Shown: positions 1 to 9,448 of the stretch, one piece after another
Layout of the letters: every line of letters begins with the position of its first letter
Position numbering within the stretch: the stretch's first letter is position 1
DNA from: Breoghania corrubedonensis
Lineage (GTDB): Bacteria; Pseudomonadota; Alphaproteobacteria; Rhizobiales; Stappiaceae
NCBI RefSeq assembly: GCF_003053845.1
Contig: NZ_QAYG01000001.1
Location: 186,001-250,000, forward strand
Reading direction: 5' to 3'
Length of the DNA: 64,000 nt
Position numbers and translations under genes: made by a program
Notes under the pieces: generated by a model
Databases searched by the model: none
What the model was told of the DNA's origin: nothing
What the model saw: the letters and a program-made list of their open reading frames with translations, nothing else

Positions 1-1
1 G

Positions 2-628
2 GCGATCTGCACCCTGCGTGTGGAACCCTTCGATGACCTGCTGCGCTCGCTCGCCAGCGGCGAAGGCGATGCGGTGATTGCCGGTCTGGAACCTGGCGCA
101 GGCGACACCGGCAAGGCCGAAGCGAGCGGCGACGGCACGCCGGGCGCCAAGGCGTCGGTGATCTATTCCGCGCCCTACCTGAAGCTGCCGGCCCGCTTCG
201 TCGTGCGCAAGCACGACGCCACGGATGCGCCGCTGCTGCCGGAAACGATGGCGGGCAAATGGATATCGGTTGCCGACGGCACAACCCACGCCGCGTTTTT
301 GCAGAAGTTCTTTCCGCAAAGCCGCATCGCCACCTATCCGGATGAGGAAAAGGCGCGCGATGCGCTGAGGCGGGGCGAGGTCGATGCGCATTTCGGCGAC
401 GGGATGGCCCTGAGCTACTGGTTGCAGGGCACGAGTTCGGTCAACTGCTGCGCCTTCGCGCCGGGACCGTGGCTTGAGCCGGGCTATTTCGACCACGGGC
501 TTTCCATCGCGGTCAGGGCGAAGAACGAAAACCTGCGCGCCGCCATCAACTACGCCTTGCAGCAGGTGAATGACGACGGCCGCTTCGGCGAACTTTATCT
601 GCGCTACTTCCCGATCAGCTTCTATTGA
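2..628 (+). CDS. Family 3 extracellular solute-binding protein, 3' part (cut by window edge)
   Basis: The reading frame is open from base 2, so the gene begins before the window; the GTG at 20 is an internal codon. About 208 C-terminal residues remain. The layout matches the second lobe of SBP_bac_3 periplasmic amino-acid-binding proteins: an alternating hydrophobic/charged fold, a GEVDAHFGDG stretch typical of the 'x-G-x-x-D-A' ligand-lobe segment, and an aromatic end (LRYFPISFY) like the usual final helix. Such proteins deliver polar solutes to ABC permeases, or act as solitary binding proteins. No permease or ATPase follows; the next gene is convergent and overlaps the last 14 bases. Ligand cannot be inferred. 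The family call is moderately secure; an enzyme with this fold (cyclohexadienyl dehydratase type) is an alternative. Confidence 0.7.
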   Translation, partial: AICTLRVEPFDDLLRSLASGEGDAVIAGLEPGAGDTGKAEASGDGTPGAKASVIYSAPYLKLPARFVVRKHDATDAPLLPETMAGKWISVADGTTHAAFLQKFFPQSRIATYPDEEKARDALRRGEVDAHFGDGMALSYWLQGTSSVNCCAFAPGPWLEPGYFDHGLSIAVRAKNENLRAAINYALQQVNDDGRFGELYLRYFPISFY

Positions 629-1460
629 CCGGTTCGGTCGGCGCCTGACGCTCTTCCTGTTCGTCGCCGTCGGCGGTGTTTTCGCGAAACGGCAGCAGCA
701 GCGACCAGACGATACCGGTGGGCGCCGCGCTCTGGAACGAGGAAAGCCCGATCGTCATGCCCTCGTGGCCGCGCTGCGGCTGGGCAACGTAGGTACGGCA
801 GAGCCTGTCCCAGAACGAAAAGTTGAAACCGTAATTGGAATCCGTCTCGCAGCCGATGACGGAATGGTGGACGCGGTGCATGTCGGGCGTGACGACGACG
901 GGCCTCAGCGCCGCCTCCAGCCAGCCGGGCAGGCGCACGTTGGAATGATTGAACATCGCCCCGCCGTTCAGCACCGCCTCGAAGACCAGAACCGCGAGCG
1001 CCGGCGCGCCGAGCGCCACGACGATCGCCGCCTTCCAGACCATCGAGATGAGGATTTCCAGCGGGTGGAAACGCAGGGCCGTGGTCAGGTCGATGTCCGG
1101 ATCGGCGTGGTGCATCCGATGGATGCGCCACAGGACGGGCAGCTTGTGGGAGACGAGATGTTCGAACCAGACCGCGAAATCGAGCACCACGAAGGCGATC
1201 ACGCTGGCCACGAGCGGCGGCACGCCGAGGGCGGGAAAGAGCCCGTAGCCGCGTGTCTGCGCCCACAACGCGGCGCCGACGGCCGCCATCGGAAAGACGA
1301 CGCGCAGGATAGCGGAATCGATGACGACGATGGCGAGATTGGTCACCCAGCGCCGGCCGCGCCCGTAGCGCAAGGGGCGGCGCGGGGCCAGCACCTCGAA
1401 GAGCGCCATGCCCGCGAATATGGCGGCGAAGATCACTATCCGGATCGTCAGTTCGCTCAA
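615..1460 (-). CDS. Sterol desaturase / fatty acid hydroxylase family membrane protein
   Basis: Integral-membrane di-iron oxygenase of the sterol desaturase family. Several hydrophobic segments flank the histidine clusters expected for the di-iron site: HRMHH near residue 115, then FNHSN, and MHRVHH with a following H about 80 residues later. Family members hydroxylate or desaturate fatty acids, sterols or hopanoids; the substrate here is unknown. Start: the frame is open to an ATG at 1634, but that extension is basic, low-complexity and overlaps the divergent gene. The TTG at 1460 has a clean GGAG ten bases upstream and opens directly with the first hydrophobic helix (LSELTIRIVIF), giving 281 residues. 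The 3' end overlaps the upstream binding-protein gene by 14 bases, tail to tail. Confidence 0.8.
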   Translation of the reverse strand: MSELTIRIVIFAAIFAGMALFEVLAPRRPLRYGRGRRWVTNLAIVVIDSAILRVVFPMAAVGAALWAQTRGYGLFPALGVPPLVASVIAFVVLDFAVWFEHLVSHKLPVLWRIHRMHHADPDIDLTTALRFHPLEILISMVWKAAIVVALGAPALAVLVFEAVLNGGAMFNHSNVRLPGWLEAALRPVVVTPDMHRVHHSVIGCETDSNYGFNFSFWDRLCRTYVAQPQRGHEGMTIGLSSFQSAAPTGIVWSLLLPFRENTADGDEQEERQAPTEPVNRS

Positions 1461-1672
1461 GGTGCGGTGTCTCCGTTTCGTTGGGATGGCGATGCGGGTT
1501 CGGGGCGCGGCGGTCGGAGTTTGGAATTCCGGTTTTGGAGCCCATCGTTCGAAACGCCCGCAGGATGGGCCACAGGTTCCACCCCGCCTCTTTCGCGAAC
1601 GTTGACGATGGTCACGCGGGCGGGCCACATGCAAGTCACGAGCGCGCGATTCCCGCGCAAGGAATGGGCGAG

Positions 1673-2317
1673 ATGACCGACTTTCTCTGGACGAGACCCG
1701 ACACGACGCCCGTGGCGACGCTGCTGCTGGCGCACGGCTCCGGCGCGCCGATGGATTCTCCGTTCATGGAGAAGTTCGCTAAATTCGCGGTCCAACAGGA
1801 GATCGCCGTCGTCCGCTTCGAGTTTCCCTACATGGCCGATCGCCGGAGAACCGGCAAGAAGCGGCCCCCGCCCCGGGCCGACAAGCTGATCGATACCTAT
1901 CTCGGAGCGATTTCGGAAATTGCGGGCGAAGCGCAAAGGCCGCTGCTGATCGGCGGCAAGTCGCTGGGCGGCCGCGTCGCGGCGATGGCGGCGGGTGATC
2001 CGGCGCTCGATGCCCATGTGGCGGGTGTCGTGTGCCTGGGCTACCCGTTCCACCCCACGGCAAAGCCGGATGACACGCGGCTGGAGCCATTGCAGGCCCT
2101 GCCGCTGCCCTGCCTGATCGCGCAAGGCGAACGCGATCCCTTCGGCAACCGCGACGAGGTCGCTGGCTACGGCCTGCCCGACACGATCGAGGTACTGGTG
2201 ATGGAGGACGGCAGCCACGATCTCGCCCCGCGCGGTGCATCGCCGGCCACCTGGGACGGCAACCTGAAGATCGCGGCCGAGGCCGTGCGCCGGTTCGCGG
2301 AAAGGTTCGCCGGGTAG
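1673..2317 (+). CDS. Small alpha/beta-fold hydrolase (KANL3/Tex30-type)
   Basis: Cytoplasmic alpha/beta hydrolase of about 214 residues. Visible: an N-terminal strand followed by LLLAHGSGAPMDS (oxyanion turn), the nucleophile elbow GGKSLGGRVA (Ser in G-x-S-x-G), IAQGERDPFGN carrying the acid, and GSHDL carrying the catalytic His. This matches the KANL3/Tex30 (dienelactone-hydrolase-like) group. I chose the ATG at 1673, which has AAGGA nine bases before it; a longer frame from 1481 would add 64 residues of poor composition that overlap the divergent desaturase gene. The gene stands alone, convergent with the RND permease gene that ends 44 bases downstream. Substrate unknown. Confidence 0.8.
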   Translation: MTDFLWTRPDTTPVATLLLAHGSGAPMDSPFMEKFAKFAVQQEIAVVRFEFPYMADRRRTGKKRPPPRADKLIDTYLGAISEIAGEAQRPLLIGGKSLGGRVAAMAAGDPALDAHVAGVVCLGYPFHPTAKPDDTRLEPLQALPLPCLIAQGERDPFGNRDEVAGYGLPDTIEVLVMEDGSHDLAPRGASPATWDGNLKIAAEAVRRFAERFAG

Positions 2318-2361
2318 GAAGCGGAGCCCGGGAATAATATGCCGGGGGCCTGCCACACGGT

Positions 2362-5300
2362 TTACTCGGCCGCAGCCGGCCCCCTGCCCCCATGGCCGCC
2401 GTGATGGCCGTAGATCCCGCGATAGGTGGCGCGGATGTCGCCGCCGATGCCGAGAAGTGCTGGGATCAGGAACAGCACCAGCAGCGTTGCCACCGCCAGA
2501 CCGAAGACGATGGTCACCGCCATCGGCAACAGGAACTTCGCCTGGATGGAGGGCTCGAACAGCAGCGGCGTCAGACCGCCGATGGTCGTCAGCGAGGTCA
2601 GCAGCACCGCGCGCAGGCGGTCCTGGCTGGCGCCGACCGCCGCTTCCATCATCCCCTCGCCCCCTTCCCGGCGCTCGTCGAAGCGCGAGACGAGAATGAT
2701 GGAATCGTTGACCAGGATGCCCGACAGGCCAAGCAGGCTGATCAGCGACAGGATGGTGAGCTGGAAGCCGAAGATGTAGTGGCCGAAGACCGCGCCGACG
2801 ATGCCGAAGGGAATGATCGCCATGACGGCGAGCGGCGAGAAGTAGCTGGCGAAGACCCAGGCGAGGATCAGGTAGATGGCGCCGAGCGCGATCAGCGTGC
2901 CGAGCTGCAAATCGGTGAAGGATTCCGCACGCTCCTCCTGCCGGCCGGAGAAACGGTAGTCGAGCCCGTGCCGGGCGGCGATTTCCGCCAAGGGGCCGGC
3001 GTCGAGCCGCGCGACGATGGCCGCGTTGGAGGTGACCTCGTAATCAACATCGGCGGTGACGGAGACGGTGGCCTTGCCGTCGCGCCTGAGGATGGTGGAG
3101 AAGCCCTGGCGGTCGGTCAGCGTCACCACCTCGCCGAGCGGCACGTATTCGCCCGAAGGCGCGCGCAGCGTGAGATTGCGCAGGCTGCCGGCGCCCATGC
3201 CGTCCTCCTGGCCCTGACGCACGCGCAGCGTGACCTCCTCGTCGCCATCGGCGAAGCGGCGGGCGATGGCGCCCTCGAACGCGTTGCGGATCTGGCGGCC
3301 GACAGAAGCAACCGTGAAGCCCAGCGCCTTGCCGCGCGAGGTCAGCTCCATCACCAGTTCCGGCTTGCCGTAAGGCAGATCGTCTGCAACCCCGCTCACC
3401 CCCGGAAAACCGGTCAGGAGCTTCTGGACCTCCAGCGAGGCGGCTTTCAGCGCGACGGGTTCGCCGCCGCGAAGGCGGATATCGAGATCGCGGCCCGGAG
3501 GGCCGCCCCGACGCTCGTAGATCGCGACCCGCTCGATGCCGGCGATGTCGGGTATCTCGCGGCGCCACGCCTTGACGATGTCGGGTGTGCGGATGCTGCG
3601 AACCTCGGAATCGGTGAGCTGCACGTCGATGCCGGCGACATTGTCGCCCCTGTTGCGGCCGGCCTCGCCAAGCGTGACATAGGAGGCGACGACAAGATCC
3701 TGCGGTGCGGCGTGGGTCAGCCGCTTTTCCGCCATGCGCAGGGCATTCTCGATGCGCGCCAGCGCCGCGACCGCCTCTTCCTCCGGAATGCCGGCGTTGA
3801 AGTGGACCGTGGCGCGGATGTTCTCCGCTTCCGGCGAGGAGAAGAAGACGAAGCCGACCCGCCCGCCCGCCAGGAAGCCGGCCGCCACGATCAGCGTGGC
3901 GACGGCGACTGCGACGGTGACATAGCGCCAGCGGAAGGCGAGCGTGACGAACGCGCGGAACGGCCCGTCGCGAAAGCCGGAAAAGCCGGCGTCGAGCCTG
4001 CGTCTGAGCCAGGAGGGTTCGGCCGTTTCGTCGCCCTTGCCGTTGCGGTCGAGCAACTGCAGGCCGGCCTCGATCGCCCCGGCGATGACGAAGGCGACCG
4101 CGACGACGAGAAGATCGAAGGGAAGCGCGCCGAGGCCCGCGCGCAAGCTCCGGCAGAGGCCGGCGAGCCCGTCGAGCGCCGGCGTCACCTCGATGTCGGG
4201 ACGCAGCGACAGGCCGATGACGAACAGCGCCATGGCGCCGGCCAGGATGCCGTGCCGCCACCAGTGCCAGCGCCGGCGCGGGCTTGGCCGCAGCGAATGC
4301 GCGAGGTGGCCGGGCAGCACGGTGAAGCACTCGACGAGACTGGCGACGATCACCGCGATGACGACGAGCGGCATCGCCGACATGATCTGGCCGATGGCGC
4401 CGCGCACCAGAAAGATCGGCGCGAAAGCCGCGATGGTGGTGAGGCTGGCGGCGAAAACCGGCGCGATCATCCGCCCCGCGCCGACCTCGGCCGCGATATC
4501 GGGCGGATCGCCGAGCGCGAAACGCGTCGCGGTGTGCTCGCCCACCACGATGGCGTCATCGACGATGACACCGAGCATCATGATCAGCGCGAACAGCGAC
4601 ATCATGTTGATGGTCTGGCCCGACATCCACATGATGCCGAGCGTCGCCATTGTGGCGACGGGAATGCCGGCCGCTACCCACAGCGCGATGCGGGCATTGA
4701 GGAAGATGTAGAGAACGAGGACGACGAGGATCAGCCCGGACAGGCCGTTGCGCACCAGAAGACCAATGCGGGCCTTCAGCGCGTCGGAGCGGATCTCGTA
4801 TTCCACGATCTTAAGCGTCGGCGGCAGTTGCGGGCGGATCTCGGCGAGATAGTCGTCGAGGATCTTCGCCGTCTTCAGGCTGTCGGCCGATGCCGGGCGC
4901 TCGACGGTGAGCTCGATGGCGCGCTGGCCGTCGGAAAAGCCGCGCACCGCGTCCTTGTCGAATTCGCGCGTGACCGTGCCGACGTCGCGGATGCGCACCT
5001 TTTCGCCCGTCGCATAGGTCTTGATGTCGATGCGGCCGATGTCCTCCGGCGCGGTGCCGGGCGCGACGGTGCGGATCTGGCGCTCCACGCCGCCCTCGAC
5101 ATTGCCGGACGGCAGGTCGCGGGTATTGGCTGCGACCCGGTCGGCGACGTCGGCGACCGTCATGTCGAGACGGCGCAGCTCGCGCTCGGGCAGACGGGCG
5201 ACGTATTCCTCCGAGCGCAGGCCGGAAAACGACACCCGGTCGATGCCCCGGTCGATCAGGTCGTCGCGGATGCGGCGGGCGAAATCCTTCAAGGAGCGTT

Positions 5301-5760
5301 CTGGAAAATCGCCGGTGATGGCGATGCGGGCGACACGGTCGTACCATTGCCGGTAGCTGACCGTCGGCGTCTCGGCGTCCTCGGGAAGGGTCGTGACCGT
5401 CTTGACGGCCTGTTCCACATCGGAGAGCGCCTTGCGCATCTCCGCGCCCTCGACGAATTCCAGATGGAAGCTGCCGACGCCCTCGCGCGCATAGGAGATG
5501 ATTTCGTCGAGCCCGTCGATGAAGCGCACCTCCGGCTCGATCGCCTGGAGAATGTTCGCCTCCACGTCCTCCGCGCTGGCGCCGGGCCATTCGACGGTGA
5601 TGGAGATGCGGTTGGTCTCAACCGTGGGGAAGAACTGGGTATTGAGCTGAACGAGGCCGTAGGCGCCGAACAGGATCATCATCGCCATCACGAGATTGGC
5701 GGCATTGGGATGGCGGACGAAGAAACCTGCCACGCTGGTGGCGCTGTCGAGCCGCTTCAC
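2362..5760 (-). CDS. RND efflux transporter permease (AcrB-type), enlarged
   Basis: Inner-membrane proton-driven pump of the resistance-nodulation-division family, expected to work with the adaptor encoded just upstream and an outer-membrane channel not present here. Visible: N-terminal transmembrane helix (residues 12-35), a large periplasmic porter domain, the helix-4 signature GVIVDDAIVVGEH with paired Asp at 400-401 for proton relay, and a second repeat ending in helices such as LSGILVNDSIILVSRF. At 1132 residues it is about 80-100 longer than usual: residues about 490-590 contain an Arg/Trp-rich linker and two additional hydrophobic segments between the two halves. The start overlaps the adaptor stop by four bases (ATGA), so the two are translationally coupled. 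Substrate range cannot be told from sequence. Confidence 0.92.
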   Translation of the reverse strand: MKRLDSATSVAGFFVRHPNAANLVMAMMILFGAYGLVQLNTQFFPTVETNRISITVEWPGASAEDVEANILQAIEPEVRFIDGLDEIISYAREGVGSFHLEFVEGAEMRKALSDVEQAVKTVTTLPEDAETPTVSYRQWYDRVARIAITGDFPERSLKDFARRIRDDLIDRGIDRVSFSGLRSEEYVARLPERELRRLDMTVADVADRVAANTRDLPSGNVEGGVERQIRTVAPGTAPEDIGRIDIKTYATGEKVRIRDVGTVTREFDKDAVRGFSDGQRAIELTVERPASADSLKTAKILDDYLAEIRPQLPPTLKIVEYEIRSDALKARIGLLVRNGLSGLILVVLVLYIFLNARIALWVAAGIPVATMATLGIMWMSGQTINMMSLFALIMMLGVIVDDAIVVGEHTATRFALGDPPDIAAEVGAGRMIAPVFAASLTTIAAFAPIFLVRGAIGQIMSAMPLVVIAVIVASLVECFTVLPGHLAHSLRPSPRRRWHWWRHGILAGAMALFVIGLSLRPDIEVTPALDGLAGLCRSLRAGLGALPFDLLVVAVAFVIAGAIEAGLQLLDRNGKGDETAEPSWLRRRLDAGFSGFRDGPFRAFVTLAFRWRYVTVAVAVATLIVAAGFLAGGRVGFVFFSSPEAENIRATVHFNAGIPEEEAVAALARIENALRMAEKRLTHAAPQDLVVASYVTLGEAGRNRGDNVAGIDVQLTDSEVRSIRTPDIVKAWRREIPDIAGIERVAIYERRGGPPGRDLDIRLRGGEPVALKAASLEVQKLLTGFPGVSGVADDLPYGKPELVMELTSRGKALGFTVASVGRQIRNAFEGAIARRFADGDEEVTLRVRQGQEDGMGAGSLRNLTLRAPSGEYVPLGEVVTLTDRQGFSTILRRDGKATVSVTADVDYEVTSNAAIVARLDAGPLAEIAARHGLDYRFSGRQEERAESFTDLQLGTLIALGAIYLILAWVFASYFSPLAVMAIIPFGIVGAVFGHYIFGFQLTILSLISLLGLSGILVNDSIILVSRFDERREGGEGMMEAAVGASQDRLRAVLLTSLTTIGGLTPLLFEPSIQAKFLLPMAVTIVFGLAVATLLVLFLIPALLGIGGDIRATYRGIYGHHGGHGGRGPAAAE

Positions 5761-7223
5761 GAGGGCGCCCCCGCGGGCTTGGGGGCGGCCGTGGTGGTGT
5801 TTCCGGGCTTGGCATTGCCGGGGGCCGACAGTCCGGGAACGGCGCTCTCGGGCGGGCCGCGATCCCGTGGCATGGCCCCCTCCTCGCGCACCAGCAGGCC
5901 GCTTCCGACCTCGGAAATCTGCGTCGCCAGCACCGTTTCGCCGTCGGCGATCTCGCCGCGCACGATGACATCACTGCCGTCATAGGCGATCACGTCCACA
6001 TCGCGGCGGTTCAACCGGTCATCGATCACGGCATAGATGTGCTTGCCGCCGTAAAGCGCCGTCTCCGGCAGACGGGCGACGCCGCGATAGAGCTTGTCGG
6101 GCACCTTCAGTTCCACGAAGGCGCCGGGGCGCAGCGGAACTTCGGCGCCGGTGCCGAGAATGCGGGCATAGACATCGACGCCTCCGCGTTCCGACGCCAC
6201 GTCCGCACCGACGCGCACGACCTCCGCCTCAAAGGTGATGGGCTCGGAGCCGATGGTCCAGACGACCTCGACCTTGCGGCCGAACAGCGTTCCGCTTTCC
6301 CCCAGAAGCCGGCCGTACTGGTTGTCGGAGAGCGTGAAGCGGGCATCCAGCGCGTTTCGGTCGTAGAGAACAGCGATCACGTCGTTGACGTTGACGAGAC
6401 GACCGACCGCGGCGGCCTCGGAGCGCACGACCGCATCGAAGGGCACCTTCAGCGTGGTGTCGGCGAGCGCCTGCTCCGCCTCCTGAAGCTTCCACTCCAG
6501 CCGCTCGATGGCCGCCTTCTGTTGTTCCACGCGCGCTTCCTGGACGGCGAGCGCGGAGCGGCGCTGGTCGAGCTGTTGGCGGCGCTGGGAGACGATGAGG
6601 CCGCGGTCGTCGATCGTGCGCTCGGTGGCGGAGCCGCGCGCCAGAAGCTGGCGGCCGCGCTCCAGATCGCGTTCGGCGAAGGCGAGTTGCTCGCGCGCGA
6701 AATCGACATTGGCGCGTTCCAGCGCCAGTCCGCCCTCGGCCTCGATGAGCTTGGCGCGGGCCTCCGCCAGATTGGCCTTGGCCTCCACCACCGCGCCCTC
6801 ATAGGCGAAGCGGTCGATCTCCACCAGGGTGGCGCCGGCATCTATGGGCGCGCCAGCCTGAAGATTGTCGCTGACCTTCACCACCTTGCCGGCGACCAGC
6901 GCGCGCAGATCGACAGTGCGCGCCGCCATCACCTCGCCGTAGAGCGACAGCATCGGCCGCTCGTCGGTGATCGCGGCGGGAACGGTGTGGACGACATAGA
7001 CCTGTTCGCGCGGCGGGCGCGAGGGAATGCTCTCGCGGGTTTCGACCAGATGAAAATAGGCGAAGACCGCACCGGCCAGAATGCCGCCGGCGATGGCTGT
7101 CTGGAGGATGGCGCGTGCGACGGCCGCCACCGGTCGCGCCTGCGCGCGCGAACCGCTGTCCGGTCGCGCGCCGGCGGCGGCATCATCTGATGTAGCGGCC
7201 ACGGTCTCGATCGATTTCAGCAC
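5757..7223 (-). CDS. RND efflux periplasmic adaptor subunit (HlyD/MFP family)
   Basis: Membrane-fusion protein linking the RND permease to an outer-membrane channel. Visible in order: cytoplasmic tail, one transmembrane anchor (about residues 35-60, VARAILQTAIAGGILAGAVF), a split lipoyl/barrel-sandwich domain (LRALVAGKVVKVSDNLQAG and later TLKVPFDAVVRSEAA), a long alanine- and glutamate-rich coiled-coil hairpin between them (about residues 150-250), a beta-barrel domain, and a C-terminal proline/glycine-rich tail. First gene of the two-gene efflux operon, with four-base stop/start overlap to the permease. No regulator gene is adjacent. The upstream 130 bases hold two direct copies of TTTACGT (about 7293 and 7346) that could be operator half-sites, but this is only a guess. 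Confidence 0.9.
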   Translation of the reverse strand: MLKSIETVAATSDDAAAGARPDSGSRAQARPVAAVARAILQTAIAGGILAGAVFAYFHLVETRESIPSRPPREQVYVVHTVPAAITDERPMLSLYGEVMAARTVDLRALVAGKVVKVSDNLQAGAPIDAGATLVEIDRFAYEGAVVEAKANLAEARAKLIEAEGGLALERANVDFAREQLAFAERDLERGRQLLARGSATERTIDDRGLIVSQRRQQLDQRRSALAVQEARVEQQKAAIERLEWKLQEAEQALADTTLKVPFDAVVRSEAAAVGRLVNVNDVIAVLYDRNALDARFTLSDNQYGRLLGESGTLFGRKVEVVWTIGSEPITFEAEVVRVGADVASERGGVDVYARILGTGAEVPLRPGAFVELKVPDKLYRGVARLPETALYGGKHIYAVIDDRLNRRDVDVIAYDGSDVIVRGEIADGETVLATQISEVGSGLLVREEGAMPRDRGPPESAVPGLSAPGNAKPGNTTTAAPKPAGAPS

Positions 7224-7428
7224 TCCGGGGCATCTCCAAATCCGCCATACGTTCCATCATTCCATGACAGAAAACGCGCGCGGCGCACAGCCCGTTTTAC
7301 GTAGGAGCACAATGCAACGGAATCAGGGCCGGTTGGATTAAATTTACGTTAGGGAGGGCTGGCGGTGGAGATACACGGTTCGGTCGCCGGGAGGATCACG
7401 GACCGAGCCACATCCGAAGTTCGTGTCC

Positions 7429-7447
7429 CCTCTCCCATGGGGAGAGG
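7429..7447. repeat. CCTCTCCC intergenic hairpin
   Basis: Perfect 8-bp inverted repeat CCTCTCCC / GGGAGAGG around an ATG loop, lying between the end of hslO and the efflux operon promoter. It has no T-run on either side, so it is not a classic intrinsic terminator. Similar CCCTCTCC-type dyads are widespread between genes in proteobacteria. It probably lies in the 3' untranslated region of the argD-argF-hslO transcript. Confidence 0.45.
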
Positions 7448-7490
7448 CGAACCGGCCGCGCGTTTTCCTTCCGCGCGCCGTCCCCTGCCC

Positions 7491-8510
7491 CTAGGACGTT
7501 TCGCCGCCGTCGAACTCGGCGGGATCGAAGTGGTAGGTCGAGTTGCAGAACTCGCATGTCACCTCGATCTGCCCGTCCACCGTCATGTGGTCGATATCGT
7601 CGGCGGAAAAGCCGCGCAGCATCTCGCCGACGCGCTCGTGCGAGCAGCGACAGCGGTCATGGAGCGGACGGGGGTCGAAAACACGTACGCCACGCTCGTG
7701 GAACAGCCGGATGAGAAGCCGTTCCGCGGCCATGGCCGGGTCGGTCAGTTCCACGTCCTTGATGGTGTCGACGAGGACCTGCGCCTCGACCCAGGCGTCG
7801 TCGACCTCACCGCCGGCGTCCGGCAGGTCGACGTCCTCAGGCGCATCGCCGGGGTGCAGGTCCGGCTTGCGCATGCGTTCGGGGCTTTCGGGCAGGAATT
7901 GCACGATGAGGCCGCCGGCCCGCCAGGCGTGGCTCGGCGTCTCGCCCGGCTGGCGCTCGAGCACTTCGGCGACCGCCAGACGCACCCGGGTCGGGATCTG
8001 TTCCGACTGCGCGAAATACTGGTGCGCGACATCTTCCAGCGAGCCGCCGTCGAGCGCAACCACGCCCTGGTAGCGGTTCATGTGGCGCCCCTGGTCGATG
8101 GTCATGGCCAGCGTTCCGGAGCCCAGAAGCTCGGCCGACGAGGTGCGCCCGGCGGCGACAGCCTCGGCCACCGCCTCGTCCTTGAACTTCGCGCAGGCGC
8201 GGATGGCATCGGGCGTCTCGAAATCGACCACCAGCATGGAGACGGGACCATCGGTCTGCGTCTGCAGGATGAAGCGGCCATCGAACTTGAGCGAGGTGCC
8301 GAGCAGCGCGGTCAGCACGATGGCCTCGCCGAGCAGGCGCGAGACGGCGGGCGGATAGGCGTGGCGCTGAAGGATCGCGTCGACCGTGTCGCCCAGATAG
8401 ACGACACGACCGCGCACGTCGAGCGGCTCGACGGCGAAGGGCAGCACCGCGTCGTCGCCCGCCAGATCGATCGGTCCGGCGTCGGTTGCGGCTTGTCTTT
8501 CGGACGTCAT
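7491..8510 (-). CDS. hslO: Redox-regulated chaperone Hsp33
   Basis: Cytoplasmic holdase chaperone switched on by oxidation. The C-terminal zinc/redox centre is intact: C-x-C (Cys287, Cys289) and C-x-x-C (Cys319, Cys322) in the 339-residue product, the four cysteines that bind zinc when reduced and form disulfides under stress. The N-terminal body has the family's GEA-x-x-x-x-x-LL-x-x-x-LKF region (about residues 60-75). I start it at the ATG at 8510, which overlaps the argF stop by four bases (ATGA); a frame extending to 8651 would run back into argF. It is the last gene of an argD-argF-hslO operon, an arrangement common in Hyphomicrobiales. Confidence 0.93.
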   Translation of the reverse strand: MTSERQAATDAGPIDLAGDDAVLPFAVEPLDVRGRVVYLGDTVDAILQRHAYPPAVSRLLGEAIVLTALLGTSLKFDGRFILQTQTDGPVSMLVVDFETPDAIRACAKFKDEAVAEAVAAGRTSSAELLGSGTLAMTIDQGRHMNRYQGVVALDGGSLEDVAHQYFAQSEQIPTRVRLAVAEVLERQPGETPSHAWRAGGLIVQFLPESPERMRKPDLHPGDAPEDVDLPDAGGEVDDAWVEAQVLVDTIKDVELTDPAMAAERLLIRLFHERGVRVFDPRPLHDRCRCSHERVGEMLRGFSADDIDHMTVDGQIEVTCEFCNSTYHFDPAEFDGGETS

Positions 8511-9448
8511 GAGTTCGGTATCGCTCCCAGGCACCAGGCCAGAACGCCCTTCTGGGCATGAAGACGGTTTTCCGCCTCGTCGAAGACGACGGATTGCGGG
8601 CCGTCCATGACCTCGGACGTCACTTCCTCGCCGCGGTGGGCGGGCAGGCAATGCATGAAGATGGCATCGCTTTTCGCCTTGCCCATCAGCCGGGTGTTGA
8701 CCTGATAGGGCTTCAGGAGGTTGTGGCGGGTCGCCTCTTCCTCGTCGTCGCCCATCGAGACCCAGCAGTCGGTGACGATGCAGTCGGCATCCTCGACGGC
8801 TTCTTCCGCCGAGTTGCTCAGCATGATGTTGGCGCCGGCGGAGCGGATCTTCTCCACCTGCTCCATGTCGGGCGCCAGTTCCGGCGGCGTGGCAACGCGC
8901 AGCTCGAAGTCGAAGCGTTCCGCCGCCTGCATCCAGGAATGCAGGACATTGTTGGAATCCCCCACCCAGGCGACACGCTTGCCGGCGATGGAGCCCTTGT
9001 GCTCCTCGTAGGTCATGATGTCGGCCATGAGCTGGCAGGGATGGGAGACCTTGGTCAGCCCGTTGATCACCGGAACGGTGGCGTATTCGGCCAGCTCCAG
9101 CAGATCCTCGTGGGAGAGGATGCGGATCATGATGGCATCGACGAAGCGCGAAAGCACGCGCGCGGTGTCGGGAATGCTCTCGCCGCGACCGAGCTGCATC
9201 TCGTGCCCGGTCAGCATCAACGGCTCGCCACCGAGCTCGCGCATACCCACATCGAAGGAGATGCGGGTACGCGTGGACGGCTGCTCGAAGATCATCGCCA
9301 GAACCTTGCCCGCGAGCGGACCCTGGCCGCGAAGCGCACCATTGCGCACGCTCTTCAGGCGCACGGCCTCGGCGAGGATCGTCTTCAGTTCGGTAGTCGG
9401 GACCTCGCTCAGGTCCAGAAAATCGCGTGTTGCGCCGTTCTTCTTCAC
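8507..9448 (-). CDS. argF: Ornithine carbamoyltransferase
   Basis: Joins carbamoyl phosphate and ornithine to make citrulline, step six of arginine synthesis. Visible: the carbamoyl-phosphate loop STRTR (residues 58-62), the HPCQ motif near residue 137, the ornithine-binding region ([12 protein letters not shown] is the SMG loop), and [11 protein letters not shown] with the catalytic Cys near residue 270. Length (313) is normal for the anabolic enzyme. It overlaps the argD stop upstream and the hslO start downstream by four bases each, so all three are translationally coupled. An arginine-pathway position next to argD supports the anabolic role over a catabolic ArcB. Confidence 0.96.
   Translation of the reverse strand: MKKNGATRDFLDLSEVPTTELKTILAEAVRLKSVRNGALRGQGPLAGKVLAMIFEQPSTRTRISFDVGMRELGGEPLMLTGHEMQLGRGESIPDTARVLSRFVDAIMIRILSHEDLLELAEYATVPVINGLTKVSHPCQLMADIMTYEEHKGSIAGKRVAWVGDSNNVLHSWMQAAERFDFELRVATPPELAPDMEQVEKIRSAGANIMLSNSAEEAVEDADCIVTDCWVSMGDDEEEATRHNLLKPYQVNTRLMGKAKSDAIFMHCLPAHRGEEVTSEVMDGPQSVVFDEAENRLHAQKGVLAWCLGAIPNS

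Noticed and set aside
570-1676. 368-codon plus-strand frame opposite the sterol desaturase-like gene
   Set aside because: Low-complexity Arg/Asp-rich product with no domain; the minus-strand gene has the His clusters of a desaturase and a good start.
2392-5985. 1197-residue plus-strand open frame opposite the RND permease
   Set aside because: It is the antisense shadow of the permease: very Arg/Asp/Gly-rich, no domain recognisable, and the minus-strand product has complete RND motifs.
7429-7447. Intrinsic terminator for hslO
   Set aside because: The hairpin is perfect but has no T-run on either strand; kept only as an intergenic repeat.
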